From an uncultured Desulfobacca sp. (lineage in GTDB: Bacteria > Desulfobacterota > Desulfobaccia > Desulfobaccales > Desulfobaccaceae): DNA of 5,871 nt. Below are positions 1 to 5,786 of this stretch, in pieces. Location: NCBI GenBank assembly GCA_937958145.1, contig CALGOE010000220.1:1-5871 (forward strand), in the 5' to 3' direction. Below the pieces are notes generated by a model. That model did no database searches, was not told the DNA's origin, and saw nothing but the letters and a program-made list of their open reading frames with translations. Numbering within the stretch: position 1 is the stretch's first letter; every line of letters begins with the position of its first letter. A program made the translations under genes and the position numbers.

Positions 1-251
1 AGATCCGGGTGCACATGGCCGCCTCCGGGCACCCGGTGGTGGGAGATAAGGTCTATGGCGGAGGGGAAAAGAGGCTGGCGGCCCTGGCGCCAGGGTTAAG
101 ACCGCTGGGCGCCCTGGTCACCCGGCAACTGCTGCATGCCCGGCTCCTGCGCTTTCAGCACCCCCGGAGCGGCGCGCCCCTGACCGTGGAGGCACCACTG
201 CCCCCGGATTTTCAAAAGGTCTTGGATTTTCTGGCCCATCTGCCATGTTAA
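1..251 (+). CDS. RluA/RluD-family pseudouridine synthase, C-terminal part (5' truncated by window edge)
   Basis: This is the last ~82 codons of a gene that begins before the window; the reading frame runs from base 3 to a TAA at 249-251. The family converts specific uridines of 23S rRNA (or tRNA) to pseudouridine in the cytoplasm. The sequence opens with IRVHMAASGHPVVGDKVYGG, the well-known block of this family (HQIRVH.A..GHP..GD..Y) just after the catalytic core. It closes with a QLLHARLLRF-HPRSG-PL-VEAPLPPDF stretch, the usual C-terminal LHA.RL.F.HP and APLP.DF pattern. The catalytic Asp (in the HRLD motif) lies outside the window, so activity cannot be judged and RluA, RluC and RluD cannot be told apart. 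The stop overlaps the coaE start by 7 bases, implying co-transcription and translational coupling. Confidence 0.9.
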   Translation, partial: IRVHMAASGHPVVGDKVYGGGEKRLAALAPGLRPLGALVTRQLLHARLLRFQHPRSGAPLTVEAPLPPDFQKVLDFLAHLPC

Positions 252-856
252 AAATTGCCCTTACCGGTGGCATCGCTTCGGGGAAAAGCACCGTCGCCGC
301 TCTCTTGCGGGAGGCCGGACTGCCAGTGTTGGACAGCGATGCCATCGCCCGGGAGGTGGTGGCCCCGGGCCAACCGGCCTGGGAGGCCCTGCGCCAAGCC
401 TTTGGCGAAAATTTTTTTGCTCCTGACGGCACCGTGGACCGCTCCGCCCTGGCCCGCCATGTTTTTACCCATCCCGACGCCCGGCGCCGCCTGAATGAGC
501 TGGTGCATCCCTGGATCAGCCGGGAATTGCAGCGTCGTCTGGCCGCACTGGCAGCGCAGGGGGAGCCCCTGGTGGTGGTGGAGATCCCACTGCTTTACGA
601 GTTGGGGTTGGATCACCTCTATGATGCCGTCATCGTCGTCAGCGCCGATCCGGCCACCCAAAAACAACGCCTGGCCCGCCGCGATGCTCGCCCTGAGGCC
701 GAAATCGAGGGCATCCTGGCTGCTCAGGCTCCTCTGGCCGCCAAGGCGGCGCGGGCGGATTTTGTGGTGGACAATTCCGGCGACGAGGCCGCCACCCGCC
801 GTCAGGTCAAAAAGATCCTCCAGGCTTTGCGAAAACTCCTTGACAAACAGGGTTAA
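245..856 (+). CDS. coaE: Dephospho-CoA kinase
   Basis: CoaE phosphorylates the 3'-hydroxyl of dephospho-CoA with ATP, the last step of coenzyme A synthesis, in the cytoplasm. The 203-residue length is typical. The Walker A loop is at residues 8-15 (GGIASGKS). The LDSDAIARE block (29-37) carries the two Asp residues (D30, D32) typical of the substrate site. DGTVDRSALARHVF (61-74), HPWI (88-91), EIPLLYELG (113-121), the lid-region QRLARRD (141-147) and ADFVVDNSG (171-179) are all CoaE hallmarks. The start is ATG 245, because the P-loop strand begins right after it. No clear Shine-Dalgarno is visible upstream, so translation probably depends on re-initiation after the overlapping upstream gene. 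A consensus-like -35 hexamer lies in the last codons. All key residues are present. Confidence 0.96.
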   Translation: MLKIALTGGIASGKSTVAALLREAGLPVLDSDAIAREVVAPGQPAWEALRQAFGENFFAPDGTVDRSALARHVFTHPDARRRLNELVHPWISRELQRRLAALAAQGEPLVVVEIPLLYELGLDHLYDAVIVVSADPATQKQRLARRDARPEAEIEGILAAQAPLAAKAARADFVVDNSGDEAATRRQVKKILQALRKLLDKQG

Positions 857-868
857 AAAGTTTACCGT
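840..868 (+). promoter_or_regulatory. Possible sigma70-type promoter at the end of coaE, reading toward rho
   Basis: A perfect TTGACA at 840-845 is followed, after a 17-base spacer, by TACCGT at 863-868, which matches TATAAT at only three positions. The -35 lies within the final coaE codons. If used, transcription would start around 875 and give rho a leader of about 400 bases. The weak -10 keeps this tentative. A TATAAA at 909-914 is another possible -10, but its best upstream partner (TTCAGG at 884-889) is poor and 19 bases away. Confidence 0.3.
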
Positions 869-968
869 GGAATCAAGCCTGCCTTCAGGAAATACGGTTT
901 CCAACCGATATAAAGATCATGTTTATCCTTTTCCGCAGTAGCACAATCCAATAATTTCCGGTGGTTCA

Positions 969-1047
969 GGCAATCAAAAGGCTCCGTTGCCAACCGTCAG
1001 ACGCGGTTTGCCAGCACCATCAAGGTCAGATCCGGCAAACCCGGTGC
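969..1047 (+). other. Cluster of overlapping, mutually exclusive hairpins in the rho leader
   Basis: Three stems compete for shared bases: GGCAA 969-973 with TTGCC 987-991; GCCAACCGT 989-997 with GCGGTTTGC 1003-1011 (one internal mismatch, five-base loop); and GGTTTGCC 1005-1012 with GGCAAACC 1034-1041 (eight perfect pairs). The middle stem excludes the other two. GCACC 1014-1018 can also pair with GGTGC 1043-1047. This could be a structured RNA element, but no known class was recognised and no covariation can be tested here. Confidence 0.35.
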
Positions 1048-1074
1048 GCCGAGTGAGCGTAACAACAAGGTAAA

Positions 1075-1119
1075 CTTTTCTTTCTCCCCTCGGAAAATCG
1101 CATCCTTATCCTGACACCT
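1075..1119 (+). promoter_or_regulatory. C-rich, G-poor tract in the rho leader, candidate rut (Rho loading) site
   Basis: By hand count these 45 bases contain 17 C and 4 G, with many pyrimidine-C steps and little internal pairing. Rho loads on unstructured C-over-G RNA, and E. coli rho is known to limit its own expression in the leader, so this is a plausible autoregulatory loading site. That role is inferred; composition is the only direct evidence. Confidence 0.3.
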
Positions 1120-1276
1120 GGATAAACCAGGGGCCTTGGTGAACTTTTAGTAAAATCAGATCAGAACATTTCTTATCGTTGCAGCTTTCTGGCGATTTGT
1201 AGCCAACGCCGATATCGCAGGGCAAGTGCCGCCGAGAATGGCAGGGGGAATAATTGTGGCCACAACTGGGGAATTT

Positions 1277-2524
1277 ATGAATTTAACGGAATTGAAGGAA
1301 AAAAAGATCGGGGAGTTGACCAGCCTGGCGCGGGAGTTCAACATCGAAGGGGCCGCCGGCCTGCGCAAACAAGAATTGATTTTTGCCATCCTCCAGGCCC
1401 AGACAGAAAAAAATGGCTTTATCTATGGTGAAGGCGTCTTAGAGATCCTGCCGGACGGGTTCGGTTTTTTGCGCTGTCCGGACTATAATTATCTTCCCGG
1501 CCCGGATGATATTTACGTCTCCCCCTCTCAGATCCGACGGTTCAATCTTCGCACCGGCGACACCGTCTCGGGCCAGATCCGGCCGCCAAAGGAAGGGGAA
1601 CGCTATTTCGCCCTCCTGAAGGTAGAATCCATCAATTTTGAAGATCCGGAAAGCGCCCGGGACAAGATCCTCTTTGATAACCTTACCCCCCTCTATCCCA
1701 ATGAAAGGCTGCGCTTAGAGACCGATCCCGAGAATTATTCCGGCCGCATCATGGACCTCATGACGCCCATCGGGAAAGGACAGCGGGGTCTCATTGTGGC
1801 CGCACCTCGCACCGGCAAGACCATGCTGCTGCAGAGTATGGCCAACAGCATCGTCGCCAATCATCCGGAAATAATCCTCATCGTCCTCCTGATTGATGAG
1901 CGCCCCGAGGAAGTGACCGACATGCAGCGGTCCGTCAAAGCCGAGGTGGTCAGCTCCACGTTCGATGAGCAGGCCCAACGCCACGTCCAGGTGGCTGAAA
2001 TGGTTCTGGAAAAAGCCAAACGACTGGTGGAGCACAAACGGGATGTGGTCATCCTCCTGGACTCCATTACCCGCCTGGCCCGGGCCTACAATACGGTGGT
2101 GCCCCCCAGCGGCAAGATCCTCTCCGGCGGCGTCGACTCCAACGCCCTGCACCGTCCCAAGCGCTTTTTCGGCGCCGCCCGCAACATCGAAGAAGGGGGC
2201 AGTCTGACCATCATCGCCACCGCCCTGATCGATACCGGCAGCCGCATGGATGAAGTCATCTTTGAAGAATTTAAAGGCACCGGCAACATGGAAATCCATC
2301 TGGACCGCAAGCTGGTGGAAAAACGCATCTTCCCCTCCATCGATATCAACCGCTCGGGGACCCGCAAGGAAGAACTGCTGCTGCCCCCCGACGATCTCAA
2401 CCGAGTCTGGATCCTGCGCAAACTCCTGTCGCCGCTCAATCCCATCGACAGTATGGAATTCCTCCTGGAAAAGATGCGCGGCACCAAAAACAACGCCGAA
2501 TTCCTGGCCTCCATGAGCCGTTAA
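1277..2524 (+). CDS. rho: Transcription termination factor Rho
   Basis: Rho is a hexameric RNA-dependent ATPase/helicase that terminates transcription. The 415 residues are close to E. coli Rho (419). Domains: N-terminal Rho_N helices (about 1-47, MNLTELKEKK...LRKQELIFAIL), the cold-shock-like primary RNA-binding fold (about 50-118, GFGFLR at 61-66, YFALLKV at 110-116), then the RecA-type motor. Visible motor features: Walker A APRTGKT (176-182; K181, T182), IDERPEEV with catalytic E209 (207-213), Walker B LLDS with D262, Q-loop region (about 276-291), R-loop KGTGN (333-337) and arginine finger R363. The start is ATG 1277: homologues begin MNLTEL, and GGGGA lies four bases upstream, a rather tight spacing. 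There is no long insertion in the RNA-binding domain. The first Walker residues differ from E. coli (R178, T179 for K, A), a common variation. Confidence 0.97.
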   Translation: MNLTELKEKKIGELTSLAREFNIEGAAGLRKQELIFAILQAQTEKNGFIYGEGVLEILPDGFGFLRCPDYNYLPGPDDIYVSPSQIRRFNLRTGDTVSGQIRPPKEGERYFALLKVESINFEDPESARDKILFDNLTPLYPNERLRLETDPENYSGRIMDLMTPIGKGQRGLIVAAPRTGKTMLLQSMANSIVANHPEIILIVLLIDERPEEVTDMQRSVKAEVVSSTFDEQAQRHVQVAEMVLEKAKRLVEHKRDVVILLDSITRLARAYNTVVPPSGKILSGGVDSNALHRPKRFFGAARNIEEGGSLTIIATALIDTGSRMDEVIFEEFKGTGNMEIHLDRKLVEKRIFPSIDINRSGTRKEELLLPPDDLNRVWILRKLLSPLNPIDSMEFLLEKMRGTKNNAEFLASMSR

Positions 2525-2552
2525 ACCCGGCGCCGGGCCTTCGCCCGGGTTT
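2523..2552 (+). terminator. GC-rich hairpin terminator after rho, between convergent genes
   Basis: AAACCCGG (2523-2530) pairs with CCGGGTTT (2545-2552). A competing, tighter hairpin is CCGGGC (2533-2538) with GCCCGG (2543-2548) around a four-base CTTC loop. Only three T follow, so it is not a classical strong intrinsic terminator on either strand. Its place directly at the rho stop and between convergent genes supports an end-of-transcript role. Confidence 0.5.
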
Positions 2553-2577
2553 CGGCGGTATTCCTCTCCCTTGGCTT

Positions 2578-2628
2578 GGCCGCGCTGCGGCCGCACACCT
2601 TTTCCCACGGCTCAGGCCATTTATGGCC
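2578..2628. other. Two small inverted repeats between rho and panE 3' ends
   Basis: GGCCGC-GCT-GCGGCC at 2578-2592 is a perfect six-pair hairpin, and GGCCA-TTTA-TGGCC at 2615-2628 overlaps the panE stop codon. Neither is followed by a T-run on either strand. They may stabilise 3' ends or help end the minus-strand transcript, but short GC hairpins like these are common by chance. Confidence 0.3.
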
Positions 2629-3562
2629 ACGCTTTTTCCAATGCCTTGATGAGATTGGTCAAAAGGGCATTGACCGGCGTCGGCATGTTCAGCCTCCGGC
2701 CATAAGCGACGATCTGGCCGTTCAGGGCCTCAATCTCGGTGGGACGCTGATTCAGGATATCCTGGAGCATGGAAGAGCGATTGGCCGCAGTGGCCTGACA
2801 GACCTGGCGGACCCTGGTCACGGGGTCGGGCGGCAGGGCGAGGCCGGCGGCCAAGCCCACGGCCTGGGCTTCTTGCACCGCAGCCGTTACTACCTCCCAG
2901 GCTGCGGGGATTTCCGGTAAACGGCCATTGGCCAGCCGGGTCAAGGCCGTCACGGGATTGATCCCCACATTCACCAACAGCTTCTGCCACAATACCAGGA
3001 TGATGTCGGCGGCAGTCTGGCAGGCAAAACCGGCCTGACGGAAAATTTGCACAGTCTGGGCCAATTCCTGGATAGTCACGTGTGAGGAAGGCGGGATGCC
3101 GAGGATTACCGGCCCCTCACCTGCATGGCGGATGCGCCCTTCTGCTACCTTGGTGACGCCCATCATGGTAACCCCGGCCAGGAGCCGCTGAGGTCCCACC
3201 GCCGCCGCCATGATCTCCACATTGCCGATGCCGTTCTGGAGCGTCAGGGCGATACCGCCGCCGGCCAGGAGGGGCGGCAGCGTCTGCACCGCTTGCCGCG
3301 TCTGATGAGCCTTGACCAGCAGGAGGGTCAGGTCTGAGGCGCCGATCACCCCAACCTCGCAGGTTGCTTTGAGAGGCAGAACCCTGGTCGTGCCGTCGAG
3401 TTCCTCCAGGGTAAGGCCATCCCGCTGCAACCGGGCGGCCCGCTCGGGACGATAATCCAGCAGCCAGACGTCCTGGCCGGCCTGCTGCAAGCGGGCGGCA
3501 AAAAACAGACCCAGGGCCCCGGGCCCGATAATGGCGATTTTCATGGCGCCACCAACGGTCAT
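2621..3562 (-). CDS. panE: 2-dehydropantoate 2-reductase (ketopantoate reductase)
   Basis: PanE reduces 2-dehydropantoate to pantoate with NADPH, supplying pantothenate and hence CoA; it is cytoplasmic. The 313 residues hold an N-terminal Rossmann domain with GPGALG at 13-18 and the C-terminal ApbA domain. Conserved points visible: LLLVKAHQT with K84, LQNGIGN with N110, LWQKLLVNVGINPVTAL (191-207) with the probable catalytic K194 and N198/N202, and SSMLQDI...TEIEALNG (263-282) with E276, matching known active-site positions in E. coli PanE. Start 3562 has AAGGA seven bases upstream; the internal ATG at 3544 (MKIAIIG) matches typical family N-termini but has a weaker site, so either may be used. 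It is last in the minus-strand run, 82 bases after the uridine phosphorylase gene. The family has paralogues acting on other 2-keto acids, so the substrate is probable, not certain. Confidence 0.88.
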   Translation of the reverse strand: MTVGGAMKIAIIGPGALGLFFAARLQQAGQDVWLLDYRPERAARLQRDGLTLEELDGTTRVLPLKATCEVGVIGASDLTLLLVKAHQTRQAVQTLPPLLAGGGIALTLQNGIGNVEIMAAAVGPQRLLAGVTMMGVTKVAEGRIRHAGEGPVILGIPPSSHVTIQELAQTVQIFRQAGFACQTAADIILVLWQKLLVNVGINPVTALTRLANGRLPEIPAAWEVVTAAVQEAQAVGLAAGLALPPDPVTRVRQVCQATAANRSSMLQDILNQRPTEIEALNGQIVAYGRRLNMPTPVNALLTNLIKALEKAWP

Positions 3563-3644
3563 TGCCTCATCCTTCGGCCTTTGGCGCTTATCCGTTTCTT
3601 CTCCCAGAAACCAAGAAGGCTTTCTGTGGGCCGCAGTGGGGCCA

Positions 3645-4430
3645 CTAACTCTCCTGGGCCGCCAGCAACTCCACCGTTAAAAGCCCGACCCGGCAGATCA
3701 TCTCTTCGGCTGCCGCCATCTCCTCGGGTGAGATGAAAACATCCCGGTAACGATCGGCAAAGACCACGGCACAACCGCCGGCCCGGATGGGATAGGCACA
3801 GACCCGGGCCAGGGTCAAATACACGGCCATCTCCATTTCCTGGCTGAGGACGCCCTGAGCCTGGAGGCGTTGCAGCAGAGAGGGGTCATGGCCGCTGAAA
3901 CCCGGCGCGGTCCGGCCCTGGGCATGATAAAAATCCGCCGCCGTGCGGGTGAGGCCGGTGTGGGCCACCACCCCGAACTGGCGGGCGGCCGCCTCCAGGG
4001 CCGCAGTCACCTGGGGATCGGCGGTGGCTTCCAGCTCCGGGGGGGCGTAGTACTGGGTAACGCCGTCATGCCGCAACGCCCTGCTGCTGATGACCAGGTC
4101 TCCCACCTGGATCTGGGGCTGCAGGCTGCCGCAACTGCCCAGCCGGATGAAGGTGGCCTGGGGTTGGCACTGCACCGCCTCAACCATGGCAATGACCGTC
4201 GGCGGCGGACCGATACCGGTGGCCAGACCGGTCACCGGGATATTTTTGTAGGTCCCGGTAACAGTCAAAAATTCCCGATGTTGGCGTCGGCAATGGACGG
4301 TGTCCAGAAAGCCCGCCAGGAGCTGAATACGCTCCGGCGAGCCCGAGGTCAGGATAAACCGGGCCAGATCACCGGGACGCGTCTGGAGGTGATACGTACC
4401 CGCCTCCTTGTCACTCGCAGGGACCGTCAT
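3645..4430 (-). CDS. udp: Uridine phosphorylase-like nucleoside phosphorylase
   Basis: Uridine phosphorylases cleave uridine with phosphate to uracil and ribose-1-phosphate in pyrimidine salvage. The 261-residue protein fits the PNP/UDP fold and aligns by eye along most of E. coli Udp (253 aa). Visible: H14 (partner-subunit His8 in E. coli), the phosphate-site SGSPER (29-34) with R34, HREF (51-54) with R52, ATGIGPPPT (70-78), IRLGSCGS (95-102) with R96, VGDLVISS (109-116), and QEMEM (197-201) with ribose-site E200. F167-Y168-x-x-Q171-x-R173 matches the Udp FYPGQER stretch, whose Gln and Arg bind uracil; this favours pyrimidine over purine nucleosides. Start 4430 is chosen for GGGGGAAAGGA seven bases upstream; an in-frame ATG at 4523 would run deep into the preceding gene and add 31 non-family residues. 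The gap to the upstream cyclase gene is 23 bases, suggesting one operon. Confidence 0.85.
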   Translation of the reverse strand: MTVPASDKEAGTYHLQTRPGDLARFILTSGSPERIQLLAGFLDTVHCRRQHREFLTVTGTYKNIPVTGLATGIGPPPTVIAMVEAVQCQPQATFIRLGSCGSLQPQIQVGDLVISSRALRHDGVTQYYAPPELEATADPQVTAALEAAARQFGVVAHTGLTRTAADFYHAQGRTAPGFSGHDPSLLQRLQAQGVLSQEMEMAVYLTLARVCAYPIRAGGCAVVFADRYRDVFISPEEMAAAEEMICRVGLLTVELLAAQES

Positions 4431-4453
4431 GGCGCTGTCCTTTCCCCCTCTGG

Positions 4454-5290
4454 TTATGCTTCTCCCAATAATCGATAGACCGGCACCGGTTCCTGGCGGC
4501 CTTTCAGGACCACTGGCCGGCAAGCTTCCAAACGAAAGTGGGGGGCCAGTTCCCTCTGGGTTTCGGGGCCGACCAGGATGTCGGCGTCCATTTCCCGGGT
4601 CAGACTTTCCAGGCGGGCGGCAATATTGACCGCGTCACCGATGACCGTGAAATCCATGTGGCGATGCGACCCGATATTGCCGGCGATAACCTCGCCGGTG
4701 TTGATGCCGATGCCGATGCGGCCGATCTGACAGGCCTCCTGCTGCATTTCCCGCAGGCGCCGCTGCATGGCCAGGGCGCAGCGGGCCGCCTTGACCGCCG
4801 GCTGATCGATCTCCAGGGGCGTGCCAAAGACGGCCATGATATTGTCGCCGATGAACTTGTCCAGGGTGCCTTCATGCTCAAAGACAATGTCCACCATGGC
4901 CGTAAAAAAGCGGTTGAGCATCTCCACCACCGTCTCCGGTGCCATTCTTTCGGACATACTGGTAAAGCCCCAAATATCCGCAAAGAGCACCGTCACCCGC
5001 TGCCGTTTGCCGCCCAATTGCAGCAACTGCGGGTTTTTCAGAATCACCTCACAGACGTGCGGGCTGACATAGCGGGAGATGGTGTCCCGCAGGAAGTGCT
5101 TTTCCTGGTAGAGCCGGAGGCGGCTGCGCAGGGAAGCTTCATGGCCCATCTCTTCCTGGGCGATCTCTTTGAGCAGCCGTTTCAGCTCCGGGTCGTCAGC
5201 CTGTTCACTCAGGTCTAAATAAGCCCGGCGGGCTTCCATTTCATGGGATATGGCCAACTCAATGGCCTGGATAATGTCCAGTTCTGACAT
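4454..5290 (-). CDS. Class III adenylate cyclase with N-terminal half-ferritin (erythrin-like) domain
   Basis: A soluble 278-residue protein without signal or membrane segments. Residues about 3-30 and 33-62 form two amphipathic helices around a DDPE turn, with E17, Y24 and E47-x-x-H50, the spacing of rubrerythrin/encapsulated-ferritin metal ligands. A short linker with RYVSPHVCEVILKNP (73-87) leads into the cyclase homology domain (about 96-276). Catalytic residues are complete: metal Asp D105 (LFADIWGFT) and D149 (DKFIGDN), substrate-selecting K145 and T215 (FTVIGDAVN), and transition-state N222 and R226. Lys/Thr is the class IIIb pairing, which predicts ATP to cAMP rather than cGMP. The C-terminal VVLKGRQEPVPVYRLL is the usual family ending. 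ATG 5290 has GGAGAGGA seven bases upstream. It sits 61 bases after the CoA-binding gene and 23 before udp. Cyclase assignment is firm; the sensor role of the N-terminus is inferred. Confidence 0.92.
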   Translation of the reverse strand: MSELDIIQAIELAISHEMEARRAYLDLSEQADDPELKRLLKEIAQEEMGHEASLRSRLRLYQEKHFLRDTISRYVSPHVCEVILKNPQLLQLGGKRQRVTVLFADIWGFTSMSERMAPETVVEMLNRFFTAMVDIVFEHEGTLDKFIGDNIMAVFGTPLEIDQPAVKAARCALAMQRRLREMQQEACQIGRIGIGINTGEVIAGNIGSHRHMDFTVIGDAVNIAARLESLTREMDADILVGPETQRELAPHFRLEACRPVVLKGRQEPVPVYRLLGEA

Positions 5291-5351
5291 GCGCCCGTCC
5301 TCTCCGGTCTCTTTCCCCCCATTTGGCCGCGTCGCCGCAGGACCGGTCAGG

Positions 5352-5786
5352 CTAAGCTAACCGGGCATGCTCGACTTTGAGGCAACGGTTCATGACCACC
5401 TGCAGGCCGGCCTGTCGAGCTTGGGCGGCAGCCTCGGGATGCTCCAGACCCAATTGCATCCAGACCACCTTGGCGCCGATGGCAATGGCTTCGGCGACAA
5501 TGCCGGGAATAGCCTCAACCTGCCGGAAGATATCGACAATGTCCACCGGTACGGGGATGGACCGGAGGTCAGGGTAACAGGGTTCACCCAGGATCTCCTG
5601 GCATTTGGGATTAACCGGGATGATGCGATAGCCGTGTTCCTGCAGATACTGGGCTACCTGGTAGCTGGGCCGACTGGGGTCGGGCGACAGGCCTACCACG
5701 GCAATGGTCCGATATTGTCTGATGATGGCCGCGATCTCGGCGGCGCCGGCGGTCACGTCAGCGACTGACTGTTCGACTGTGGTCAT
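5352..5786 (-). CDS. CoA-binding domain protein, YccU type
   Basis: A 144-residue single-domain protein of the CoA_binding_2 (YccU-like) family, a Rossmann fold related to the N-terminal CoA-binding domain of succinyl-CoA synthetase alpha. Visible in order: helix 15-25, first strand and nucleotide loop TIAVVGLSPDPSRPSY (27-42), HGYRIIPVNPKCQEILG (51-67), VDIVDIFR (81-88), VVWMQLGLEHPEA (107-119) and VVMNRCLKVEH (130-140), all standard family blocks. The family's function is not settled; CoA binding is predicted from structure. Start ATG 5786 has GGGGGAGG ending four bases upstream. The frame stays open further upstream to the window edge but has no ATG, GTG or TTG there, which supports this start. 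The start overlaps the stop of an upstream gene (ATGA). Confidence 0.88.
   Translation of the reverse strand: MTTVEQSVADVTAGAAEIAAIIRQYRTIAVVGLSPDPSRPSYQVAQYLQEHGYRIIPVNPKCQEILGEPCYPDLRSIPVPVDIVDIFRQVEAIPGIVAEAIAIGAKVVWMQLGLEHPEAAAQARQAGLQVVMNRCLKVEHARLA

Larger units (their letters stand above)
856..1148. repeat. 11-base inverted repeat with two alternative downstream partners
   Basis: AAAAGTTTACC (856-866) is the exact reverse complement of GGTAAACTTTT (1069-1079). A second copy, GGTGAACTTTT (1138-1148), differs by one base and can still pair with the upstream arm in RNA through one G-U wobble. The two downstream copies are thus near-perfect direct repeats flanking a C-rich tract and the hairpin at 1117-1131. 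The upstream arm starts in the coaE stop codon, so it would exist only in transcripts reading through from coaE, not in those from the tentative promoter at 840-868. Confidence 0.55.
857..1276 (+). promoter_or_regulatory. Long non-coding leader between coaE and rho
   Basis: This 420-base stretch holds no convincing gene. Frames extending rho upstream (GTG 1226, ATG 1238) add residues absent from Rho proteins. It is visibly more AT-rich in patches than the genes beside it and dense in small inverted repeats. Seen directly are CGGTT/AACCG at 895-899/903-907, hairpins in 969-1047, a C-rich G-poor tract at 1075-1119, and CCTGG-ATAAA-CCAGG at 1117-1131. An 11-base repeat family sits at 856-866, 1069-1079 and 1138-1148. 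From established knowledge, E. coli rho is autoregulated by attenuation in its leader; a similar arrangement here is inference. I recognised no known riboswitch. Confidence 0.5.

Noticed and set aside
1021..1047. Resemblance of GGTCAGATCCGG to the SRP RNA core GGTCAGGTCCGG
   Set aside because: The essential continuation (GGAAGGAAGCAGCC) is missing and the flanks do not fold into the SRP domain IV hairpin.
1052..1075. Resemblance to the 3' end of 16S rRNA (GTGA...CGTAACAA...GGTAAC)
   Set aside because: Spacing and bases differ, there is no anti-Shine-Dalgarno end, and no rRNA flanks it.
1034..1075. GGCAAACC as the start of a c-di-GMP-I riboswitch
   Set aside because: The required downstream blocks (GGACGCAAAGCC and the tetraloop receptor region) are missing.
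856..1079. A MITE-like element bounded by the 11-base inverted repeat
   Set aside because: No target-site duplication flanks it, the terminal identity does not extend beyond 11 bases, and one arm overlaps the coaE stop.
1111..1135. TPP-riboswitch-like ACCTGGATAAACCAGG
   Set aside because: The CTGAGA element and the rest of the conserved THI-box core are absent; it is a simple five-pair hairpin.
1226..1276. Longer Rho starting at GTG 1226 or ATG 1238
   Set aside because: The extra residues have no Rho counterpart; homologues start at MNLTEL, encoded from 1277.
1715..2608. 297-codon open frame opposite rho
   Set aside because: It is an antisense shadow in GC-rich DNA; the plus-strand frame encodes an unmistakable Rho, and the antisense protein shows no recognisable motif.
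3563..3644. Terminator between udp and panE
   Set aside because: Only short or bulged stems (for example AGTGG/CCACT at 3635-3646) and no T-run on the minus strand, so read-through into panE seems likely.
3870..4478. 202-codon plus-strand frame opposite the uridine phosphorylase
   Set aside because: Antisense shadow with no family-like motifs; the minus-strand gene is well supported.
4431..4523. Longer uridine phosphorylase starting at ATG 4523
   Set aside because: It would overlap the cyclase gene by about 70 bases, lacks family similarity, and a strong ribosome binding site precedes ATG 4430.
4538..5218. 226-codon plus-strand frame opposite the cyclase
   Set aside because: Antisense shadow of a gene whose catalytic residues are all conserved.
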